From contig NZ_JAAIWM010000005.1 in the NCBI RefSeq assembly GCF_011008845.1, positions 186,001-250,000 of the forward strand: 64,000 nucleotides of DNA. Direction: 5' to 3'. Below, piece after piece: positions 18,614 to 27,897 of the stretch; position 1 is the first letter of the stretch; every line of letters begins with the position of its first letter. This DNA is from Bacillus mesophilus. GTDB taxonomy: Bacteria; Bacillota; Bacilli; Bacillales; SA4. A program made the position numbers and the translations under genes. A model generated the notes under the pieces. That model was not told where the DNA came from, searched no databases, and saw nothing but the letters and a program-made list of their open reading frames with translations.

Positions 18614-18645
18614 AAAATAAAAAAACACCGCAGTAATACGGTGCC
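18614..18645 (-). terminator. Terminator of the Thr/Ser exporter operon
   Basis: On the minus strand CACCG and CGGTG pair around an eight-base loop and are followed by TTTTTTTATTTTT. It begins four bases after the stop codon of the DUF3815-type subunit. Confidence 0.8.
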
Positions 18646-18648
18646 ATT

Positions 18649-19098
18649 CTATCCTTCAATTCTTTTGAATCTATATTGTATTTTCCTCATCACCTGATTT
18701 ACCACTTCAGAGGAAACAAGCCCGATTGCAATCGCACCTGAAATTAGAAACACTTTCACCGCAGATTCTATAGCAAAATTATACTCATTTGAAACAATAT
18801 TGCGCATTGCATCATAAGCTAATCCACCAGGTACAAGTGGAATAATCCCCGCTACACTAAAAATAATAATTGGTGTTTTATATCGTCTCGCAAAAAATTG
18901 ACTAATAAAGGCAATGAAAAAGGCCGCTAGGTAGGTAGCAATAATAAGGTCGAACTTATATTCAACTAGGATAAAATAAATCATCCACCCTACCATTCCA
19001 ACAAATCCACACTTAATCAAACTATTTTTCGGTGCATTAAATAAAACCCCAAACGCAGCTGATGCAATAAAGCTAGTGATTACCTGTTGAATCCACAT
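18649..19098 (-). CDS. Threonine/serine exporter small subunit (DUF3815, YjjB-like)
   Basis: 149 residues, mostly hydrophobic with about five membrane helices. It includes IIPLVPGGLAYDAMRNIV (about 80-98), the PLVPG signature shared with ThrE. Together with the gene 18 bases upstream it forms a split ThrE-type exporter. Ribosome site GGGGGTG. Family knowledge suggests export of threonine, serine or dicarboxylates; the substrate here is unproven. Confidence 0.83.
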   Translation of the reverse strand: MWIQQVITSFIASAAFGVLFNAPKNSLIKCGFVGMVGWMIYFILVEYKFDLIIATYLAAFFIAFISQFFARRYKTPIIIFSVAGIIPLVPGGLAYDAMRNIVSNEYNFAIESAVKVFLISGAIAIGLVSSEVVNQVMRKIQYRFKRIEG

Positions 19099-19116
19099 AG
19101 CAGTTCACCCCCATCG

Positions 19117-19875
19117 CTAAAATAATAAAATGACCATCGAAATACCGCCACCAATAGCAGTTGCGGTTAAAAAGGCTTCAGCCCCTTTTGAAATCCCCGA
19201 TACCAAATGCCCTGCCATCAAATCACGTACTGCATTCGTAATGAGCAAGCCAGGTACTAGTGGCATTACCGACCCGATAATGATCTTATCTAGTTCATGC
19301 CCTATTCCAGTTACCACGAATAACAAAGCCAATAAACCGATCGTTAAAGAAGCAGAAAACTCCGCAAAAAACTTAATTTCAATCACTCGATTGATATAAG
19401 AGGAAACGATAAAGCCTACTCCCCCTGCGATGCAAGCCGGGATAAAATCATTCCAGCCACCCAGAAACATAATAAGGAAACAACCACTCGCAATCGCAGC
19501 CGCTAAAACCTGTAGATATAATGGAAAAGCCTCTTTAGAAGATTCAACCTCCTGAAGCTGTTCGTGAGCATCATCCAAGCTTAGCTCCCCATTACTAATT
19601 CTCCTTGAGATGCTATTCACAACGGTTACCTTATATAAATCTGTTGTTCTGCTCATAATCCGAACAAGCTTTGTGATTTCTGGTCCACCCGTTGAAAAGA
19701 TAATCCCGGTTGGCGTCACATAACTTTCCGAGTGATGGATTCCATAGGAAACTGCAATTCGTTCCATCGTATCCTCAACCCGATACGTTTCAGCTCCACT
19801 TTGCAGCATGATTTTACCTGCTAATAAGCATACGTCTATAATGTCATAGCGCCTTTGCTGTTCTTTTTCTTTCAT
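19117..19875 (-). CDS. Threonine/serine exporter large subunit (DUF1212, YjjP-like)
   Basis: About 252 residues. An N-terminal cytosolic part with GAETYRVEDTME and SYVTPTGIIFS, then about five membrane helices with MPLVPGLLITNAVRD. This is the DUF1212 half of ThrE; the following gene gives the DUF3815 half. Start ATG at 19875 is supported by AGGGTGAT; a GTG start nine codons upstream is less well placed. Confidence 0.83.
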   Translation of the reverse strand: MKEKEQQRRYDIIDVCLLAGKIMLQSGAETYRVEDTMERIAVSYGIHHSESYVTPTGIIFSTGGPEITKLVRIMSRTTDLYKVTVVNSISRRISNGELSLDDAHEQLQEVESSKEAFPLYLQVLAAAIASGCFLIMFLGGWNDFIPACIAGGVGFIVSSYINRVIEIKFFAEFSASLTIGLLALLFVVTGIGHELDKIIIGSVMPLVPGLLITNAVRDLMAGHLVSGISKGAEAFLTATAIGGGISMVILLF

Positions 19876-19966
19876 GAGTATCACCCTAATTTGAATATTC
19901 ACCTAAACCTACGGTAACATACCTTTATTTTTACAGCATCACTTTCACTCCAATTTCTTTTAATAA

Positions 19967-20147
19967 AGGCTATTTTCATATACATTGTTGTTAAAAATCC
20001 CAGAAGCCGGATTTTTACCCTAGTAGTAAGATTGTACTTTACATGCAGAGAGTCGCTCTTTTCTACTATGTAGCGATTTGGTACAAAATAACTCTGTGAG
20101 CATCTTAACTTAGGGGTTAAATGCAACAAAGTTTTAGAAAAGAGCCT
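19967..20147. repeat. MITE-like element with about 24-bp terminal inverted repeats
   Basis: Left end AGGCTATTTTC...TTGTTG (19967-19990) and right end CAACAAAG...GAAAAGAGCCT (20124-20147) match inversely at 19 of 24 positions. The 181-bp body has no coding capacity; an inner AGCGACTC-like segment can fold. It fills most of the gap between the exporter operon and the ABC exporter gene. No clear target-site duplication is visible. Confidence 0.55.
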
Positions 20148-20156
20148 AAAAAATGG

Positions 20157-20191
20157 ACAAAAAACCCTTAGCAAGTATATGACTAAGGGTT
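20157..20191 (-). terminator. Terminator of the ABC exporter gene
   Basis: AACCCTTAG and CTAAGGGTT form a 9-bp stem around an 11-base loop; on the minus strand it is followed by TTTTGTCC. It begins six bases beyond the gene's stop codon. Confidence 0.85.
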
Positions 20192-20196
20192 CTACA

Positions 20197-21912
20197 TTAT
20201 TTCGAAAATTGCACACGATGTAAATTGGCAAAAATACCACCTTTGTTTAACAGTTCATCATGACTACCTTCTTCAGCAATTCCATCCTCTGTAACTACAA
20301 CAACTTTGTCTGCATTACGAATCGTTGCAAGTCGATGTGCAATAACAAGAGTAGTTCGATCCTTTGCTAGCTCAGTTAACGCCTGCTGAATAATCATTTC
20401 CGTCTCTGTATCTAAGGCAGATGTCGCTTCATCTAGAATTAAAATTGGTGGGTTCTTCAGGAACATTCTCGCAATCGCGATTCTCTGCTTCTGTCCACCT
20501 GAAAGTTTAAGACCACGCTCTCCAATTTCTGTGTCATATCCAAATGGTAAAGAGTTTATGAAATCCTCTAAGTGCGCTCTCTTAGCAGCATCGGCAATTT
20601 GATCTTGTGTTGCCCCTAGCATTCCGTAAGCGATGTTCTCGCGAAGCGTTCCTGTGAACAAAAACACGTCCTGCTGAACAATTCCGATTTGAGAGCGTAA
20701 CGAATGCTTCGTCATTTTTCTAATATCCATCTGGTCAATCGTAATCGACCCTTCATTGACATCATAAAAGCGCGGAATCAATGAACAAATCGTTGTTTTA
20801 CCGGCACCAGAAGGTCCAACAAACGCAACTGTTTCACCAGCTCTAATGTTTAAGTTAATATGTTCTAGCACAGCTTTATGCTCGTCATAGCGGAAGCTTA
20901 CATCATTAAATCTGATATCACCACGAAGGTTAGGTACTTCTACTGCATCCTTCGCATCCTCCACTTCAGGTTCCATATCAATTAGCTCTGTAAAACGCTT
21001 AAAGCCTGCCATTCCTTTTGGATAAAGCTCCATTAAGGCACTAATTTTATCAATTGGACGTAGAAGAACATTTATAAATAGAACGAAAGCTACTAATTCT
21101 CCATAAGTTAACTCACCAGTAAAGCTTAACCAAGCACCATACACTAACACGATTAGAATAATAAAACGCGTTAACATATAAACACCAGAGGAGCTAAACG
21201 ACATAATTTTATAAGCATTTAACTTAGCTTGACGAAATCTCTGGTTATTTTTCGTGAACCTAGCGTTTTCAAACTTTTCATTTGTAAAAGATTGAACCAC
21301 GCGCACACCAGATACACTATCTTCCACTCGTGCGTTGACATCTGCAATATCACCATACATTCTCTTCCATGCCTTATTCATCTTTAAGTTACAAAACACA
21401 ATTAATAAAATTAAAAATGGCATAACAATGATTGAAACAAATGCTAACTTCACATTAATCGTAAGCATTATCCAAAATGCACCTAAAAACGTCATCAACG
21501 CAATAAAGACATCCTCTGGACCATGGTGAGCAAGCTCTCCCAAATCAAACAGATCGTTGGTAATACGACTCATAATATGACCCGTCTTGGTATTATCAAA
21601 AAAGCGGAACGACTGTCTTTGCACATGCTGAAACAGCTGCTGACGCATATCTGTTTCAATATTAATCCCGAGCATATGGCCCCAATAGTTCACCACAAAT
21701 TGAGCAAACGTGCTTGTCATATAAAGTACAAAGAGTCCAATACTTACCCAAACAATCGCTGACCAATTCTGGGTTGGAAGCAGGGAATCTATGAACCACT
21801 GAACCGCTAATGGAAAACCAAGCTCCAATAGCGCTACAAACACTGCACAACTGAAATCTAGCACAAATAACTTTTTGTGCGGTAAATAATATGTAAAAAA
21901 TCGCCGTATCAT
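20197..21912 (-). CDS. MsbA-type ABC exporter, fused permease and ATPase half-transporter
   Basis: 571 residues. Residues 1-310 form a six-helix exporter domain; the C-terminal ATPase has GPSGAGKTT (Walker A), QQDVFLFTGTLRENI (Q-loop/X-loop), LSGGQKQRIAIAR (signature) and ILDEATSALD (Walker B). Single copy with no partner half-transporter adjacent, so probably a homodimer. Substrate may be drug or lipid; it cannot be told from sequence alone. Upstream spacing indicates its own promoter. Confidence 0.9.
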   Translation of the reverse strand: MIRRFFTYYLPHKKLFVLDFSCAVFVALLELGFPLAVQWFIDSLLPTQNWSAIVWVSIGLFVLYMTSTFAQFVVNYWGHMLGINIETDMRQQLFQHVQRQSFRFFDNTKTGHIMSRITNDLFDLGELAHHGPEDVFIALMTFLGAFWIMLTINVKLAFVSIIVMPFLILLIVFCNLKMNKAWKRMYGDIADVNARVEDSVSGVRVVQSFTNEKFENARFTKNNQRFRQAKLNAYKIMSFSSSGVYMLTRFIILIVLVYGAWLSFTGELTYGELVAFVLFINVLLRPIDKISALMELYPKGMAGFKRFTELIDMEPEVEDAKDAVEVPNLRGDIRFNDVSFRYDEHKAVLEHINLNIRAGETVAFVGPSGAGKTTICSLIPRFYDVNEGSITIDQMDIRKMTKHSLRSQIGIVQQDVFLFTGTLRENIAYGMLGATQDQIADAAKRAHLEDFINSLPFGYDTEIGERGLKLSGGQKQRIAIARMFLKNPPILILDEATSALDTETEMIIQQALTELAKDRTTLVIAHRLATIRNADKVVVVTEDGIAEEGSHDELLNKGGIFANLHRVQFSK

Positions 21913-21986
21913 CTAGCTGTTCCCCCGTCTATACTACTACTTTTTCTATATAGGAATTATAGTTCTAATCTATCAAAGCTTCCATT

Positions 21987-22979
21987 CTATAATTTTACTA
22001 GAGCTCCAGCTTTAATCGACTCATAACAGGCTTCAATTGTTTTGATATTGTTAATCGTCTGCTGTCCTGTATAAGAAGGCTGTTTATTTTCTAAAATAGA
22101 ATTTGAAAAATGCTCGATCATTAGTACATACTGATTTCCACTGAAAGTTTCGCTTCTACTTTCACCATTCTCCGTCGTTACAATGATTTCTCCCAACCCA
22201 TCGTCACGGCGATCTGGTCTGTACGCCATAGGTACAGATATTCTTCCTTTTGTTCCCTCTACTTCATACGTATCATTCATCGGCTGTTCAAAGCCGGAAT
22301 AAATACTTGCTGAAACACCATCTTCAAACGTTAAAATACCAGTTGCACTGATATCAACTTGATAGGTAGGATGAACATTGCCTTTTACATATACCTCTTT
22401 GGGCTCCTGACCAAGGATAAGTCTAGCAGCGTGGATACAATAACAGCCCACATCCCATACACTTCCTCCACCAAGCTCTGCATTCAGCCTAATATTATTG
22501 CTATCCTCAAGATTTAATTTAAACGTAAAGGTTGATTGAAAGTGCTTCACCTCACCAATTACACCACTTGCAATGATCTCTTTCACTCTTGCATGCTGCG
22601 GTTGAAATTGATACATAAAGGCTTCCATGAACAGAACATTATGCTTCTCACATGCATCCACCATTTCTTGAACATCCTGACTTGTTAAGGCAGCAGGTTT
22701 TTCACAAAGAACGTGCTTCCCCTTACTCGCTGCTTTGATGACCCATTCTTTATGTAGAGTATTAGGTAATGGAACATACACGGCATGGATATTAGGATCA
22801 TCTAACAGTTCATCATAGCTTGTATAAACATTTGGTATTTCTAAATTTTTTGCTACTTCTTGAACCTTGTTATTACTACTTCCCATTCCATATACATTTG
22901 CATTTTTTGCATTCTTTATAGCTGGTATCACTGCCTTTTGGGCAATATTTGCCGTGCTTAAAATACCCCAATTAATCAT
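21987..22979 (-). CDS. Gfo/Idh/MocA-family NAD(P)-dependent oxidoreductase
   Basis: 330 residues. N-terminal Rossmann fold (INWGILSTANIAQKAVIPAI) and the family EKP motif at 93-95 (CEKPAALTS), then the C-terminal alpha/beta substrate domain (GGGSVWDVGCYCIHAARLIL). These enzymes oxidise or reduce sugars, inositols or related compounds. No sugar genes are adjacent, so substrate is open. Ribosome site AGAAAGGAAG. Confidence 0.88.
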   Translation of the reverse strand: MINWGILSTANIAQKAVIPAIKNAKNANVYGMGSSNNKVQEVAKNLEIPNVYTSYDELLDDPNIHAVYVPLPNTLHKEWVIKAASKGKHVLCEKPAALTSQDVQEMVDACEKHNVLFMEAFMYQFQPQHARVKEIIASGVIGEVKHFQSTFTFKLNLEDSNNIRLNAELGGGSVWDVGCYCIHAARLILGQEPKEVYVKGNVHPTYQVDISATGILTFEDGVSASIYSGFEQPMNDTYEVEGTKGRISVPMAYRPDRRDDGLGEIIVTTENGESRSETFSGNQYVLMIEHFSNSILENKQPSYTGQQTINNIKTIEACYESIKAGALVKL

Positions 22980-23151
22980 AAGGCACTTCCTTTCTGAATT
23001 TTCTACCTATAATCATATATCAATATGTAAAAAGTGACAAAGATTGGATGTTTGCCTACTCATTTCTTCATAATTGTATTTAAATCTCTTACTTTGTATA
23101 TATATGGTAAACCCAAGAAACAAACAGTTTCCTTAAAAAGGAGGAGATCTT

Positions 23152-23316
23152 TTGCAATTCGAATCTTATCTTCTAATGGGCTTTATTTTTGTTGGAATTA
23201 TTATTCTGGGAATATATGATACCAAGAAGAAAAATGAAGTTAAATTTGAGAAAATTAGATTGGAATGTGAAAAGGTTGCTTTAGAACAAACAAGAATGAA
23301 AAGTGAAAATCAATGA
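23152..23316 (+). CDS. Small single-span membrane protein
   Basis: 54 residues starting with TTG seven bases after a near-perfect ribosome site, AAAAAGGAGG. The translation is MQFESYLLMGFIFVGIIILG then a charged tail (YDTKKKNEVKFEKIRLECEKVALEQ) likely to form a coiled helix in the cytoplasm. The membrane span is residues 6-21. I do not recognise the family. Its 3' end is part of a strong terminator stem, an indication that it is a genuine independent transcript. Too short to be found by usual length cut-offs. Confidence 0.75.
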   Translation: MQFESYLLMGFIFVGIIILGIYDTKKKNEVKFEKIRLECEKVALEQTRMKSENQ

Positions 23317-23342
23317 ATTCACATTTCATTCTTGTTTTATTT
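23291..23342 (+). terminator. Terminator overlapping the end of the small membrane protein gene
   Basis: CAAGAATGAAAAGTG (23291-23305) pairs with CACATTTCATTCTTG (23320-23334), one mismatch in 15, followed by TTTTATTT. The left arm lies within the coding sequence. Confidence 0.85.
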
Positions 23343-23361
23343 CATTTGAATTAACCCTCAT

Positions 23362-24936
23362 CTATCTCCTCGACCAATGTGCAGGACTAACTTCCGTCTC
23401 AGCAAATTCAAGTGATGTACGATATGGTCTGAATAATACCTGCTTATTCACAGCATACAAATCCTGTGGACTACAAAGAAATAAACCTAATGCTTCCTTA
23501 TACACGTATCGGTCGATCTCTTTCGACACCTCTAATAAATCCTGTCTATTTACCTGAGACGAAAGTTTCTTAAGTAAGGCTTCAAACTCTGGGATAACAG
23601 GCCCTGTTCGTAAAGCACCATCCATACCAAAGAACTCACGGTGAAAGAATGCTGGAGTTGTTTCTAAAAATAGTGCTGATGTGCTTCCAAGATACAAGTC
23701 CCAACTTGGTGTAAGACGTTTCTCCGCAATCATCCTCTTCAGCTTCACTTCATCATAGAGTGAAAAAACAGTTACATTCACACTGATTTGCAGTGACTCT
23801 CGTAGTTGTTCCGCCAATACAAGGGCTGGTTGTTCAAATTCCTTCATCGTCGCAATCGTAAAGGCTTTACCTTCTGGCCACCCAACTTCTCTTAATAAAC
23901 GACGTGCTTCACTTGGCTGATATGCCCTTGGCTGCAAATCCTCTGGAAAGTCTAACGCCCATGGAGGTGTCAAAGCCGGCACCTCACTTGCATACCCATA
24001 GAACCCTTCCTGAATAAATCGAGCTCGATCAACACCCAGGTTAAAAGCTAACCTTACCTTTTGGTCGTTGTAATTAACATCCTGACGATAGCGATTAAAC
24101 AAACCCACAAAAGCTTTATTCCCATGTACATTTACTAAATTAGCAAACCTTGAAGTACGAACCTTTTCTGCATCTTTCGGGGCCACTCCATTTACAAGAT
24201 CAACCTGACCTTCAGTAGACATGCAAAGATTTAATGCCTCTTGTGGTGATATGTCATTACGAAACACCACCCGGTCCAACCTAGGGCCTCTTTGTTTATT
24301 CCAATAATAAGGATTAGCATCTAACGTAACATAAGGGGTTCGTATCTCTTCGGTAGTGATCCAAGTAGATGAAAAAGGCACTTCATTTATAATAGCCTGA
24401 ACATTATTAATAGAAGAAAAACCGTCTGAAAGTATAAATGGACCCGTGCCCCACGGACCTGGTGCATCAAGCACTCACCAATGTCCCTCAGCAGTTCCAA
24501 GTGTTTTATAACCAAAACCAAGCTTTTGCCAAAATAGCTTATTCGCAAAATGATACCCACGTAACTTTCCCAGAGCTAACCCATCGGTTTTAGGAAAGAG
24601 AATTCTCACCGTATACTCATCGATTATTTGAAGCTGCCTACCCTTCGGTAAATTCAACCAAGTGCCTGGCGGATGTGGTGCAATCCATGGCCCAATCTGC
24701 GAAAAGTTTTCTTGTACATCATTTACAGAAAAAGGCTGACCATTATGAAAAATCACACCTTCTCTTAGCTTCAGTTCAAGAGTTATTGAATCTACCCACT
24801 TCCAATTAGTAGCAAGTGAAGGAACAATTCGACCAACACGATCTGCACGTACCGTTTCCTCCATTGTATTAAAGAGAACATAAAGCCAATTTAACGGCGT
24901 CGGATCTACAGCATAAATCATCCCATTACCCCTCAT
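23362..24936 (-). pseudogene. Family 5 solute-binding protein gene with one in-frame TGA
   Basis: One continuous frame of about 524 codons interrupted by a single TGA at 24475-24477. The upstream half starts at ATG 24936 with an AAGGAG site (MRGNGMIYAVDPTPLNWLY) and ends GTAEGHW; the downstream half continues VLDAPGPWGTGPF without a frameshift. Together they read as a complete SBP_bac_5 domain (ELKLREGVIFHNGQPFSVNDV, GVAPKDAEKV, YNDQKVRLAFNLGVDRARF). There is no signal peptide or lipobox, unlike oligopeptide-binding lipoproteins, so the intact ancestor was probably cytosolic or SgrR-like without the helix-turn-helix. A TGG to TGA change is the simplest cause; the downstream half could initiate at GTG 24474 but lacks a ribosome site. 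Confidence 0.75.
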
Positions 24937-25133
24937 ATAACAGCTCCTTTTACCTAGAGTTAGTTATATATATACCGATGTTAAGGTTGATATCCATGTA
25001 TCTTTACTGATCCGGAAAAAGAGCTTTTAACTTGGAAATGTATAATCCACGAAGAGTTAATGAAAAATACGGGAGAACTCCTTTTTTTCTTGAGGAAAAA
25101 TAGGCTTACTTTGTATGACCGGAGGTGGATGTC

Positions 25134-26453
25134 TTGGGAATCGAAGTGTTTATCTTAATTATATTAATCATCATCAATGCCTTTTTTGCTGCTTCTGAAA
25201 TTGCACTCATTTCTCTAAATGACAATAAAATAAAACTGCAGGCTGAAAGTGGAGATAAAAAGGCGATTATGCTAATAAATCTCTTATCAGAACCTAGCCG
25301 TTTCCTAGCAACCATCCAAATTGGAATTACTTTAGCTGGTTTCTTAGCCAGTGCCTTTGCAGCAGAAACCTTTGCGGGTGAATTAACTGAATTTCTCCTA
25401 TATATGGGTGTTCCGTTAGCTCCGAGGCTTTTAGGCACCATCTCGGTGGTTGTAATTACATTAGTGCTTTCCTATTTCACACTGGTGTTAGGTGAACTTG
25501 TCCCTAAGCGGCTAGCCCTACAAAAGGCTGAAGCTATTTCCATGTTTGCCGTCACCCCATTAACTTTTTTGCTAAAAGTCTCCTCACCATTTGTGAAGCT
25601 ATTAACGTTTTCCACTAATACCATTGTTCGTTTATTTGGAGTCGACCCAAATGCCCAAGAGGAGAATGTAACAGAAGAAGAAATTAGAATGATGATTGAT
25701 GTGGGAAAGGAAAATGGAACGATTCAGGAAGCTGAAAAGGTGATGATCAATAATATCTTTGAATTCGATAATAAAACGGTCTCAGATATTATGACGCACC
25801 GAACAAATATCACGGCTCTATCTATTAATTCAACCTTACTTGAAACCGTTCGCTTCGTTAATACTGAAAAATATACTCGCTTCCCCGTTTATGAAGAAAA
25901 CATTGATCATATTGTTGGAGTTCTGCACGGAAAAGATTTAATTCAATTTGTTGAAAACTGTGAAGAAGCAAACTTTAATATGAGAGAGCTCATTCGCGAT
26001 CCTTTTTTCGTTCTAGAATCAAAACCAATTGATACTCTTTTTAGAGATATGCAGAAGTACAATATCCATATGGCCATTGCCATCGATGAATATGGAGGAA
26101 CTGACGGCATTGTGACGATCGAGGATGTTCTTGAAGAAATTGTTGGGAATATCTTTGATGAGTATGACGAGCCTGAATTTGATGAGGAAGAAATCATCCA
26201 GCTTGAAGATCTGACCTACATTATTCCTGGAACGACCAATTTATATATTGTAGAAGACTTGTTAAAGACAGAATTTCCTACCGAGGAATACGACATTTTA
26301 AGTGGATTCTTAATTGGACAGCTTGGATATATTCCGAATAATGGTGATCAGCCAGAGATTGAATATAAGGATTATTTGTTTACAGTGAAGGAAGTAAACG
26401 AGAAAAGGATTGTTCGGGTTGAGGTTGGCTTAAAAAAGGATAGTGGCAGTTAA
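25134..26453 (+). CDS. CNNM/CorC-type transporter (hemolysin family, YhdP/YugS-like)
   Basis: About 439 residues. DUF21/CNNM membrane domain (about 1-185, three or four helices, with NAFFAASEIALISL), a CBS pair (about 200-330; DIMTHRTNITAL, IDEYGGTDGIVTIEDVLEEIVG) and a C-terminal CorC_HlyC domain. Family knowledge links these to magnesium or other divalent-cation export. The TTG at 25134 is eight bases from GGAGG and is preferred; a GTG three codons earlier overlaps that site. Monocistronic with a terminator after it. Confidence 0.88.
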   Translation: MGIEVFILIILIIINAFFAASEIALISLNDNKIKLQAESGDKKAIMLINLLSEPSRFLATIQIGITLAGFLASAFAAETFAGELTEFLLYMGVPLAPRLLGTISVVVITLVLSYFTLVLGELVPKRLALQKAEAISMFAVTPLTFLLKVSSPFVKLLTFSTNTIVRLFGVDPNAQEENVTEEEIRMMIDVGKENGTIQEAEKVMINNIFEFDNKTVSDIMTHRTNITALSINSTLLETVRFVNTEKYTRFPVYEENIDHIVGVLHGKDLIQFVENCEEANFNMRELIRDPFFVLESKPIDTLFRDMQKYNIHMAIAIDEYGGTDGIVTIEDVLEEIVGNIFDEYDEPEFDEEEIIQLEDLTYIIPGTTNLYIVEDLLKTEFPTEEYDILSGFLIGQLGYIPNNGDQPEIEYKDYLFTVKEVNEKRIVRVEVGLKKDSGS

Positions 26454-26454
26454 T

Positions 26455-26487
26455 AAGGGATACCTTAGTTGGTATCCTTTATTGTTG
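26455..26487 (+). terminator. Terminator after the CNNM/CorC-type gene
   Basis: AAGGGATACC pairs with GGTATCCTTT around a six-base loop, followed by ATTGTTG. It begins directly after the stop codon. Confidence 0.75.
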
Positions 26488-26558
26488 TAGTAATATTGGT
26501 TTATCAATTTTCTAACTATGCCTTTTTTAGCAAAAAAATTTAAGAAGAACGAATTAAG

Positions 26559-26858
26559 CTAAGTAATAACCTGAAAAACCCATTTTGCGTGAAGACACGT
26601 AATTATTGCATAAAGAGATAAAGCAGTGTATATAAGCGGCTTAAACCAACTGATTCTAGGAAAAACATTTTTCCAGCCAAACACTAATAAGGCAATTGAC
26701 AATAATAATTTTAGTCCTAAAAATAATAAGGGTTCTGTTTCATAAAGGAATCTCATAGTTGGGTTAGCTTCCTCAATAAGGGATAGTTTTAACCCTAAGA
26801 ATGTCATAGTAGCATCAATACTGTTTAAAATTGCTAAACTATAAAATATCAACTTCAT
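26559..26858 (-). CDS. DUF5658-like small membrane protein
   Basis: 99 residues, three predicted membrane helices. The pattern NSIDATMTFLGL near the N-terminus followed by EEANPTMRFL resembles the DUF5658 family, where such residues recur; function is unknown. GAAAGGTGG precedes the ATG at about seven bases. Monocistronic. Confidence 0.75.
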   Translation of the reverse strand: MKLIFYSLAILNSIDATMTFLGLKLSLIEEANPTMRFLYETEPLLFLGLKLLLSIALLVFGWKNVFPRISWFKPLIYTALSLYAIITCLHAKWVFQVIT

Positions 26859-27263
26859 GATTAACCACCTTTCCGTATCACCTCATTAAACAGGAGGAAT
26901 AATTACGCCCTTTTTTAGAATTTTAGTCAAGGAGGGTCCATGCTATACCAAGTACCACTTAAAAGGAGTAATTTTGTTCACATAGCCTGTTTAACTTCAT
27001 CCTAATTAGTGAATATATATTGTACTTCTTTTCAATCTAGTATATAATTGTTCTCTATTGAGAATTTAACAACAAAAAAATAATATAATTTGTAGATGTT
27101 TATTATTTTAGTTCTTAATAAAGAATTATTCAATAAAAATATCTGTATTTTTAAAATCTTATAATTTTGTTTTTTTTCAGACATATCTATGTAAAGTACT
27201 CTTTTAAAAAGAGGTAAGATATATTCTTTTGGAATGAATACTTATAATTAGGAGGGCTTTCAT
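26859..27263. other. Intergenic region with a promoter and a possible tiny reading frame
   Basis: About 400 AT-rich bases. At 26941-27006 an ATG preceded by AAGGAGGGTCC opens 21 codons (MLYQVPLKRSNFVHIACLTS); it may be a leader peptide, but nothing else supports it. A sigma-A promoter follows at 27021-27049. The remaining 200 bases form the leader of the membrane protein gene at 27264, with no terminator-like hairpin that I can see. Confidence 0.4.
27021..27049 (+). promoter_or_regulatory. Sigma-A promoter upstream of the 27264 membrane protein gene
   Basis: TTGTAC and TATAAT are separated by exactly 17 bases, close to the consensus. Transcription would start near 27056, leaving a leader of about 200 bases. 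Confidence 0.55.
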
Positions 27264-27860
27264 TTGAAAACACTATACTGGTTAAGCCTACTAGCAGGAA
27301 CTCTATGGGGATCAAAGCCCCTATATGATTGGTTAATCTTAAAAAGAGAGATTCACATTGGCTATCAACCTTCAGGATTTTTCGATCATATTGAGTTTAT
27401 ATTTCCTGTACTTTGCTTAAGTGTTTTATATCTTTTAGGTTCAACATTTAAAAAGCAGCTTACTTTTTCCATCACCATTCTAACAATTGGTTTACTCTTG
27501 AATTCAATCTTTTATTACATTGAGACGTTTCATTCTTTATCAAGTATCCCTTATGGACACCTTTTTCTCCTTCCTAGTACTGCTTTTCTATTTACAGGAG
27601 CTGTATCACTTGCCTTCCAATTATATAAACTAAAAGAAGTAGCGAAAGCTGTGTTTTACATAGGAATAGTCTTTTCCGTAAGTACAGGCTTACTCTGCTT
27701 ATTACCTCTAGCAGTTATCTTTCTATCAGAAAGTGTCGTCACTCCTTTAACCGCTAGTATCATGACGATAATCGGCTTTTCTTTTGGTTCAATAAGCATT
27801 CCATTCCTTCTAAAAAATCGAAAATCCAAGATTAATATCACAACAGAAGTAACTACATAA
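27264..27860 (+). CDS. Multi-span membrane protein of unknown function
   Basis: 198 residues with about six hydrophobic helices and few conserved polar residues. TTG start with TAGGAGGG eight bases upstream. I do not recognise a family. It lies 37 bases before peptidase T and may be co-transcribed with it. Nothing indicates substrate or partner. Confidence 0.75.
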   Translation: MKTLYWLSLLAGTLWGSKPLYDWLILKREIHIGYQPSGFFDHIEFIFPVLCLSVLYLLGSTFKKQLTFSITILTIGLLLNSIFYYIETFHSLSSIPYGHLFLLPSTAFLFTGAVSLAFQLYKLKEVAKAVFYIGIVFSVSTGLLCLLPLAVIFLSESVVTPLTASIMTIIGFSFGSISIPFLLKNRKSKINITTEVTT

Positions 27861-27897
27861 TGTACAATAGAAATAAAACATAAAGGGGCTACCAAAA

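Noticed and set aside
19899..20240. 113-codon minus-strand frame across the MITE-like element
   Set aside because: It overlaps the ABC exporter gene and the repeat, has no ribosome site and an improbable composition.
24475..24477. In-frame TGA as a selenocysteine codon
   Set aside because: No selenium genes or SECIS-like hairpin are apparent, and solute-binding proteins of this family are not known to me as selenoproteins; a TGG to TGA mutation is simpler.
26941..27006. 21-codon frame after AAGGAGGGTCC as a real peptide gene
   Set aside because: The ribosome site is good, but it lies before the nearest recognisable promoter and the peptide has no features; kept only as a note in the intergenic entry.
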